Translations under genes and position numbers: made by a program
From: Oscillospiraceae bacterium
GTDB lineage: Bacteria > Bacillota > Clostridia > Oscillospirales > Oscillospiraceae
DNA length: 10,433 bases
Direction of reading: 5' to 3'
Assembly (NCBI GenBank): GCA_031260745.1
Contig: JAISKY010000164.1
Span: 1 to 10,433 of the forward strand
Notes under the pieces: model-generated
Told to the model about the DNA's origin: nothing
The model's input: only the letters and a program-made list of their open reading frames with translations
Databases searched by the model: none
Shown: positions 6,264-10,433 of the stretch, in pieces
How positions within the stretch are numbered: position 1 is the stretch's first letter
Layout of the letters: every line of letters starts with the position of its first letter

Positions 6264-7579
6264 TAGTTTTCCTTTACTGGTATTTCTGATATGATAGCCG
6301 CCGCTAAATTAACGGAGTAATAATATTCTTTCCCCTCAAAAGTTCTGGTAAACGTAATAGTCGATTCGTCGTCGCTCAGTTTAAGGTCGCGTATGTCGAA
6401 ATCGTTATGCCAACCCTCCGGATTTTGCGGCAGTTGTTGCAGTACCTCGGCGCGTCCGCCGGTACGATAGACAATAAACATAAACGAATAAGCGTGCATT
6501 ATTCCCTGCGTCGCGCCGTAAATTACGCTGTAGTCCTTACAGTCAAACCTTTCGTAAACGTGAAACATTTCCAGGTTTATTACCGCGTCAATTTCTTCCT
6601 CAAACGTGCGGAACGGTATATCGTCGTTTCCGACTTCCAGCCGTATTGACGAAACTTGGTCAAGCTCAATCGCGTTATCGAACCTGAACTCGTAGTCCGA
6701 GTGATTGCTACCCTGACCGCGCCATACTTCGCCGCCGATTAACGAGCCGTTGACGTAAACGCGCAAGAAATCGGAAACCTCGGCGCGGCGTTCCGGAGTG
6801 TCCTCCTTAACGCGCTCACCGTAGTTGAAGTTATACGTCTGAGAAAGCGCGTTGTAGAAATCAGCGTTAAAGCCGTACTCAAAAGATTTAGCGTAAATGC
6901 TGAAACTGACATATTCGTAGCTAAGCGAAACACTTTTGAAAATTGCGTGAGCGCCGGTTGCGTCGGTGATTTTGAAATTCGCTTCGCCGCCCGGTTCGCT
7001 GACGTTCGCAAATGTAAACGAAAAACCGCCATCTTTGGTTTCGTAATCGTAGCCGTCGTTGTATACCATCGTCGCCCACGGTTTTATTAAATCAAGCTGT
7101 AAAGTACGCGCGCCTTGCGACCAAACGTAGTCGCAATCGAATTTACTCGCGAGGTCGTCAACGTATATAATCGTTTCGCCGCCGATATTATAGCTATTTA
7201 CCACTTCACCGTTGATTTTGCACACGATGTCAGTCGCGAAAACCTGCTTAGCGCGCTGCCCGATTTGCGATGGTTGAACTTCTTCGGGAGTGTACTTTGC
7301 CGTACGCTCCGCCGGATTCAACGCAAGTGAAACGTAAAGCTCGCGCTCGTCCGCGTACCAGATAATCTCGAAACCGTAATCGCTTAAATCCTCCGCGACG
7401 ACGGCGGTATAGCCTTTGATGTTGTACGACCTGATTGCCGAGCCGTTTATGTACGTAACGATGTCGGTATACAAAGCGTAATCGACCACCACCAGTTTCG
7501 CGTTAGCGGCAATCGGAGCGGTCAAACTTATCAACATCGCGGCAATAAGCGCAATTGAAGTAGTTTTCAGATTTTTCAT
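6263..7579 (-). CDS. Secreted protein with two tandem stalk-type (copper amine oxidase N-like) repeats
   Basis: This 438-residue exported protein has a signal peptide (MKNLKTTSIALIAAMLISLTAPIAANA, about 1-27) without a lipobox Cys. Two similar repeats follow, at about 35-86 and 113-164. They share TDIV..ING..(I/V).SYNI.G.T, a DL motif, then a W and a terminal strand (LYVSL / LQLDL). This resembles the stalk or copper amine oxidase N-terminal-like domain common in extracellular clostridial proteins. The remaining 270 residues are rich in Tyr, Phe, Asp and Glu, look mostly beta, and match no enzyme I know; no catalytic motif is evident. The start has GGAGG eight bases upstream and a perfect promoter, with a leader of roughly 28 bases. 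It is co-transcribed with the MATE pump. Whether the two products cooperate is unknown. The 6263 stop is TAA. Confidence 0.75.
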   Translation of the reverse strand: MKNLKTTSIALIAAMLISLTAPIAANAKLVVVDYALYTDIVTYINGSAIRSYNIKGYTAVVAEDLSDYGFEIIWYADERELYVSLALNPAERTAKYTPEEVQPSQIGQRAKQVFATDIVCKINGEVVNSYNIGGETIIYVDDLASKFDCDYVWSQGARTLQLDLIKPWATMVYNDGYDYETKDGGFSFTFANVSEPGGEANFKITDATGAHAIFKSVSLSYEYVSFSIYAKSFEYGFNADFYNALSQTYNFNYGERVKEDTPERRAEVSDFLRVYVNGSLIGGEVWRGQGSNHSDYEFRFDNAIELDQVSSIRLEVGNDDIPFRTFEEEIDAVINLEMFHVYERFDCKDYSVIYGATQGIMHAYSFMFIVYRTGGRAEVLQQLPQNPEGWHNDFDIRDLKLSDDESTITFTRTFEGKEYYYSVNLAAAIISEIPVKEN

Positions 7580-7614
7580 ATTTCAAACCTCCATCGGCAA
7601 ATAGACTTACAACC

Positions 7615-7643
7615 ATTATAAACCCTTTGCCGTGAGATGTCAA
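7615..7643 (-). promoter_or_regulatory. Perfect consensus promoter for the stalk-repeat/MATE operon
   Basis: On the minus strand TTGACA (7643-7638), exactly 17 bases, then TATAAT (7620-7615). Both hexamers match the housekeeping sigma consensus at every base. The start would fall near 7608, about 28 bases before the ATG. The promoter lies directly downstream of the rplL terminator. Confidence 0.93.
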
Positions 7644-7676
7644 CAACCAGTCTGCCGTCGGAGTCAATTTTATACT

Positions 7677-7709
7677 AAACCTGCGTTTGCCGTATGGCAA
7701 CGCAGGTTT
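7677..7709 (-). terminator. Hairpin terminator after rplL
   Basis: The arm AAACCTGCG at 7677-7685 and its continuation through 7691 pair with GGCAACGCAGGTTT at 7696-7709, with one unpaired T and a GTAT loop. This gives about a 14-bp stem beginning 28 bases past the rplL stop. On the minus strand it is followed by an A/T-rich stretch rather than a clean U run, so strength is moderate. It separates rplJL from the next promoter. Confidence 0.75.
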
Positions 7710-7736
7710 CCGATTATAAGTCCGGTAATACGCCGA

Positions 7737-8120
7737 TTACTTCAATTCGACTTTCGCGCCGGCTTCCTCAAGTTTAGTCTTGAGGGCTTCCGCGTCGTCC
7801 TTACCAAGAGCTTCCTTAATCTTCGCGGGTACGCCTTCGACAAGCGCTTTCGCCTCGGACAGACCAAGACCGGAAATCTCCGCGCGGACGACCTTGATAA
7901 CGTCGAGTTTCTTCTCGCCGAAGCTGGTCATAACGACGTCAAACTCGGTTTTTTCCTCAACAGGCTCGGCAGAAGCCGCGGGACCTGCCGCGACAGCGAC
8001 AGCCGCGGGAGCCGCCGCGGATACGCCGAACTCTTCTTCAATCGCGTGTACAAGCTCCGAAAGCTCCAGTACGGTTAAACCCTTAATTTGGTCAAGCAGA
8101 CCGCTGATTTTCTCAGACAT
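7737..8120 (-). CDS. rplL: 50S ribosomal protein L7/L12
   Basis: This is the acidic stalk protein of the large ribosomal subunit, which recruits translation factor GTPases. It is 127 residues long, normal for the family. The N-terminal dimerisation part (SGLLDQIKGLTVLELSELVHAIEEEFGV) binds L10. An Ala/Pro/Val hinge (about 34-54) follows, then the C-terminal factor-binding domain with EKTEFDVV, KKLDVIKVVR, GLGLSEAKALVE and EEAGAKVELK. AAGGAG lies eight bases before the ATG. It starts 45 bases after the rplJ stop and shares its transcript. A hairpin follows instead of the rpoB gene that commonly comes next. Confidence 0.98.
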   Translation of the reverse strand: MSEKISGLLDQIKGLTVLELSELVHAIEEEFGVSAAAPAAVAVAAGPAASAEPVEEKTEFDVVMTSFGEKKLDVIKVVRAEISGLGLSEAKALVEGVPAKIKEALGKDDAEALKTKLEEAGAKVELK

Positions 8121-8165
8121 TTTGTTTTCTCCTTAAAATTGTGTTTACTTGTTATGAATGTGGGA

Positions 8166-8702
8166 TTACTCCCCTTGTTTTTGGTCGGCGACTGCTTGCA
8201 GCGCGCGAGCCAACCCGGAAATGTTCGCGTTAAGAACCGTCGCGAGTCCGCGTACCGGAGCGATAAGAGTTCCGGCAAGTTGAGCGACTAACTGCTCTTT
8301 GCTCGGAAGTTCCGCAAGCGCGGTAACTTGCGCCGGAGTGATAACTTTACCCTCTACGATTCCGGCTTTAATCTTGATTGTCGCATCGCGCTTGGCGGCG
8401 TACTCGTTAATAATCTTCGCCGCCGCGACGGGGTCGCTAAAACTTAGCGCGAGCGCGGTCGGACCGTTTAGAATCGGGTCAAGCGACTCAAGTCCGATAC
8501 CCTGTGTCGCGAATCGGGTCAATGTGTTCTTGATTACAGCGTATTCTACGCCTGCCTTACGCATTGCGCGGCGCATTTCGGTATCTTTCGCGACGTTAGT
8601 TCCGGTGTAATCGACGAATACTCCGCCGGACGCTCTTTTAAGCTTGTCTGCAAGCTCGGCGACTATCGCCTGTTTTTGCGCTAGAACTTTTGCGTTTGCC
8701 AT
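8166..8702 (-). CDS. rplJ: 50S ribosomal protein L10
   Basis: L10 forms the base of the ribosomal stalk and carries the L7/L12 dimers. The 178-residue product shows the family pattern: KQAIVAELADKLKRASGGVFVDYTG, RRAMRKAGVEYAVIKNTLTR, LNGPTALALSFSDPVAAAKII, then a C-terminal helix (LAGTLIAPVRGLATVLNANISGLARALQAVADQK) that binds L7/L12. I start at ATG 8702 (MANAKVLAQK) because GGAGG lies seven bases upstream. The frame stays open to 8753, but those extra codons run through the ribosome binding site. Synthesis is probably feedback-controlled by L10 or the L10-L12 complex binding the leader at 8856-8904. Confidence 0.97.
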   Translation of the reverse strand: MANAKVLAQKQAIVAELADKLKRASGGVFVDYTGTNVAKDTEMRRAMRKAGVEYAVIKNTLTRFATQGIGLESLDPILNGPTALALSFSDPVAAAKIINEYAAKRDATIKIKAGIVEGKVITPAQVTALAELPSKEQLVAQLAGTLIAPVRGLATVLNANISGLARALQAVADQKQGE

Positions 8703-8726
8703 TCGGCTGCCTCCTTTCGGAAAAAT

Positions 8727-8748
8727 AAAAATCCCGCGTCCGATTTTT
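8727..8748 (-). promoter_or_regulatory. Possible attenuator hairpin before rplJ
   Basis: On the minus strand AAAAATC and GATTTTT form a seven-bp stem around a GC-rich eight-base loop, followed by ATTTTT just before the ribosome binding site. It could be a weak terminator alternating with the L10 leader fold. The stem is mostly A-U, so this is tentative. Confidence 0.3.
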
Positions 8749-8762
8749 GACACGAGAACTAA

Positions 8763-8855
8763 ATCAATTATAAATTATAAACTATAAATTATAAAATAGT
8801 ACGGAATTTTAACACACCGGGAGATTTATAATTTTGAATTTATAATTTTGAATTT
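8763..8855. repeat. A/T-rich short tandem and inverted repeats inside the rplJ 5' leader
   Basis: The 14-mer TTTATAATTTTGAA occurs twice in tandem at 8825-8852. ATAAATTATAAA-type units occur at 8766-8797. The two blocks are imperfect inverted copies of each other and flank a less A/T-rich centre (8798-8823), so the RNA could fold into a long A-U hairpin. The repeat separates the conserved L10 leader from the rplJ ribosome binding site. A similar unit lies at 10127-10140. With the leader and promoters this accounts for the gene-free stretch 8703-9043. Confidence 0.7.
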
Positions 8856-8904
8856 CCAGTAGTTCCTCGGCAGGAATTACACTGACGCAACCTGCTGTCT
8901 TTGG
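8856..8904 (-). ncRNA. Ribosomal protein L10 leader RNA
   Basis: On the minus strand the leader reads AAAGACAGCAGG, a short variable part, then CCTGCCGAGG and CTACTGG. GCAGG pairs with CCTGC, and outer CCA pairs with TGG. The AGACAGCAGG and CCTGCCGAGG boxes are the conserved L10 leader signature, where L10 or the L10-L12 complex binds to repress its own operon. It begins a few bases after the predicted transcription start and precedes rplJ, as expected. Confidence 0.88.
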
Positions 8905-8915
8905 ACGTTTCAAGT

Positions 8916-8944
8916 AGTATAGCACACAACGCCCCGAATGTCAA
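8916..8944 (-). promoter_or_regulatory. Promoter of the rplJ-rplL operon
   Basis: On the minus strand TTGACA (8944-8939), a 17-nt spacer and TATACT (8921-8916). The start would be near 8909, giving a leader of about 207 bases that contains the L10 leader RNA. It is divergent from the SLH gene promoter, whose -35 begins 62 bases away. Confidence 0.9.
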
Positions 8945-9006
8945 GAGAAAAATTGAAATAACCGAAAAAATTTGCGTTCAGCCAATAATTACAGTGTCAT
9001 TTTCGC

Positions 9007-9035
9007 TTGACATTTTAGACTCTTTATGGTATAGT
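9007..9035 (+). promoter_or_regulatory. Promoter of the SLH-domain gene giving a near-leaderless mRNA
   Basis: TTGACA (9007-9012), 17 bases, then TATAGT (9030-9035). The ATG begins only eight bases after the -10 box, so the predicted start (about 9042) is within a few bases of the ATG. There is no Shine-Dalgarno sequence in front of the gene. Confidence 0.82.
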
Positions 9036-9043
9036 GTCACATT

Positions 9044-10120
9044 ATGAAACGTGTACGAATCGTAGCTTTATGTTTACTGGCGCTGATTTTCCCGATTATT
9101 ACAGTTCAGTCAGCCGACCCAATGGTGCCGCTTAGTTACATAACGGGGACTTACGTTCCGGCGTTGAAGTCGTCGCTGTCCTCGGTTATTGACGGCAAAG
9201 TAAACGCGCTTAAAACCAAAATTGGCGCGAGAACCGGAAACGCTGAAGGCTCGGAGTATTCGCCGAACGCGAAATTCTACGCTTTGAGCGAGGGCGGGAG
9301 CGCTGAACTCGGCGAACTTACGGGGTTTATGCTGACAGACGGAGTCGCGGTCGTCAGAACCTCCGCGGGTGAAACGATTAATCTGACCTCCGGCTCGGTA
9401 ATCGCTTCGGACGTTGTGACGGAAGTAAACAACCGCTATTTTGTCGCAGAGGGCGCGGCGGCGACTTTGCTTGTGTACTCTCCAGGCGCGTCGCTGTTTA
9501 TCGACGGCGTAAGTACGGTTACGGCGGAGGGTACTATCCCGAGCTCGCGGAGATTTGTGGACGTGCCGGAAACTCACTGGGCGAACGCCTATATTGCCGC
9601 CGCGTTTGAACGCGGTATCACGCAAGGCGTCGGCGACTACAAGTTTAATCCGAGCGGAACTGTCACCAGAGCGATGTTCGTCACGATGTTAGGCAGACTT
9701 GCCGGAGCAAGCGTTACGCCAAACCAAACCGGAGGATTTACTGACGTTGACGCTAACGCGTACTACGCTCCGTACGTCGCGTGGGCGGCGGGGCTTGGAA
9801 TCGTCTTAGGCTCCGACGGAGCGTTTACGCCCGACGGCGGGATAACTCGGGAGCAAATGTCGGCGATTTTGTTCCGGTTCTCGCAAAGCAACCCTACGAC
9901 TCCGAGCGGCGGCTCACTGATTATCTCAGGCGGCGAGGGAACCGTATTTATCGGCAACCCGTTCAGCGACGCGGACGCAATCAGCGGTTGGGCTACCGAG
10001 TCCGTGGAGTGGGCGAGAGCGCAAGGTCTGATTACTGGCTACGAGGACGGTACGTTTGCGCCGGGTAAAACCGCGACTCGCGCCGAGGTCTGCGCGATAC
10101 TGCTGAGAATTGGTAATTGA
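9044..10120 (+). CDS. Exported SLH-domain protein (cell-surface anchored)
   Basis: This 358-residue exported protein has a signal peptide (MKRVRIVALCLLALIFPIITVQSA), which fixes the start. A motif PLSYITGTYVPALKSSL follows, then a Ser/Gly-rich beta-like middle (about 77-160) whose function I do not know. Three S-layer homology domains end the protein, at about 171-221 (FVDVPETHWANAYI ... VTRAMF), 222-272 (FTDVDANAYYAPYV ... ITREQM) and 307-356 (FSDADAISGWATESVEWA ... ATRAEV). SLH triplets bind pyruvylated secondary wall polymers and hold proteins on the envelope. A glycine-rich loop with IISGGEGTVFIGNP separates the second and third. Its mRNA is predicted to be leaderless. The next gene, a lipoprotein, starts 43 bases downstream and is probably co-transcribed. 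The stop is TGA. Confidence 0.92.
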   Translation: MKRVRIVALCLLALIFPIITVQSADPMVPLSYITGTYVPALKSSLSSVIDGKVNALKTKIGARTGNAEGSEYSPNAKFYALSEGGSAELGELTGFMLTDGVAVVRTSAGETINLTSGSVIASDVVTEVNNRYFVAEGAAATLLVYSPGASLFIDGVSTVTAEGTIPSSRRFVDVPETHWANAYIAAAFERGITQGVGDYKFNPSGTVTRAMFVTMLGRLAGASVTPNQTGGFTDVDANAYYAPYVAWAAGLGIVLGSDGAFTPDGGITREQMSAILFRFSQSNPTTPSGGSLIISGGEGTVFIGNPFSDADAISGWATESVEWARAQGLITGYEDGTFAPGKTATRAEVCAILLRIGN

Positions 10121-10163
10121 AAATAATAAATTATAAATTAACACAAACCGGAGGGACAACCCT

Positions 10164-10433
10164 TTGAAACGCTTAATCGCGCTCGCGATTGCGCTGACGC
10201 ACTTGTTATCCGCTTGCGGCTCGGAGCTGTCGGTTACTCCGGTTCCGACTGCGACAAACCCGCCTGTTCAAACGGCGGCGATTTCGCCGACGTCAACACC
10301 TACTATATCGCCAACTCCAACGCGCGCTCCAACGCCGACTTCGGAGCCGACGCCTAGGACACAGCCGCATTTCTATGCCGCCGCGTTAGCGGATTTCTTC
10401 AAGAACACTCCGAAAACCGATGATGATTTACAC
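10164..10433 (+). CDS. Lipoprotein with Pro/Thr-rich linker, 3' end beyond the window
   Basis: The first 90 codons of a lipoprotein are visible. The signal MKRLIALAIALTHLLSACGSE has a clear lipobox (LSAC, Cys18). A Pro/Thr/Ser-rich stretch follows (PTSTPTISPTPTRAPTPTSE), of the flexible kind that lifts a domain off the membrane. The mature domain begins near HFYAAALADFFKNTPKTDDD and is cut by the window edge, so its function is unknown. The start is TTG, supported by GGAGG nine or ten bases upstream (10150-10154) and by the signal peptide. It is likely in one operon with the SLH protein, which would put two envelope proteins together. Confidence 0.85.
   Translation, partial: MKRLIALAIALTHLLSACGSELSVTPVPTATNPPVQTAAISPTSTPTISPTPTRAPTPTSEPTPRTQPHFYAAALADFFKNTPKTDDDLH

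Noticed and set aside
7780..8136. Long plus-strand open frame opposite rplL
   Set aside because: It is antisense to a universal ribosomal protein gene. Its Ala/Ser-rich content mirrors the rplL codons, and it has no ribosome binding site.
8703..8753. N-terminal extension of L10
   Set aside because: The extra codons span the strong GGAGG site and the leader. MANAKVLAQK at 8702 is a typical L10 beginning.
1..10433. CRISPR array, tRNA, rRNA, transposase or prophage genes
   Set aside because: I found no spaced direct repeats of CRISPR type, no tRNA- or rRNA-like sequence, and no transposase, integrase or phage motifs in any frame.

Overview
The window looks like a chromosomal segment from an anaerobic Bacillota bacterium, probably a clostridial lineage. 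The evidence is an L10-leader regulated rplJ-rplL pair, an SLH-domain exported protein, two lipoproteins, strong GGAGG-type ribosome binding sites, and four promoters that all have a TTGACA -35 and a 17-nt spacer. Coding DNA is rich in NCG codons (gcg, ccg, acg, tcg). I cannot name the genus. TAA, TAG and TGA all appear as ordinary stops, so the standard bacterial code is in use.

Layout. (1) 1-701, plus strand: the C-terminal part of an RseP/RasP-type site-2 protease that lacks the usual PDZ domain. A bidirectional hairpin at 718-760 separates it from (2) 773-1453, minus strand: an unrecognised membrane protein with a zinc-ribbon-like head. (3) 1562-4794, minus strand: a polar amino acid ABC transporter operon in the order binding protein, permease, YhfC-family membrane protein, ATPase, driven from a consensus promoter at 4847-4875. 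(4) 4896-7579, minus strand: a secreted protein with two stalk-type repeats and a MATE efflux pump whose start overlaps the preceding stop, with a perfect consensus promoter at 7615-7643. (5) 7737-8702, minus strand: rplL and rplJ behind an L10 leader and a strong promoter, ended by a hairpin. (6) 9044-10433, plus strand: an SLH-domain protein whose promoter sits so close to the ATG that its mRNA should be leaderless, followed by a truncated lipoprotein.

The most unusual locus is the binding-protein gene of the transporter. The C-terminal segment that normally closes the family fold (ESLASEEYAIGFR ... WFGKDITT) lies at the N-terminus, right after the lipoprotein signal and linker. The usual N-terminal part follows, and the protein ends where that segment would normally begin. 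It is therefore circularly permuted. An in-frame TAG also stands where the family has the Tyr of its PY motif, close to the inter-lobe hinge. The permutation and the stop together leave approximately one complete lobe on each side of the stop.

A second oddity of this operon is the YhfC-family protein, a putative glutamate-type intramembrane protease. It is inserted between permease and ATPase and translationally coupled to the ATPase. A 22-bp perfect palindrome sits between the binding-protein and permease genes and could form an mRNA-stabilising hairpin.
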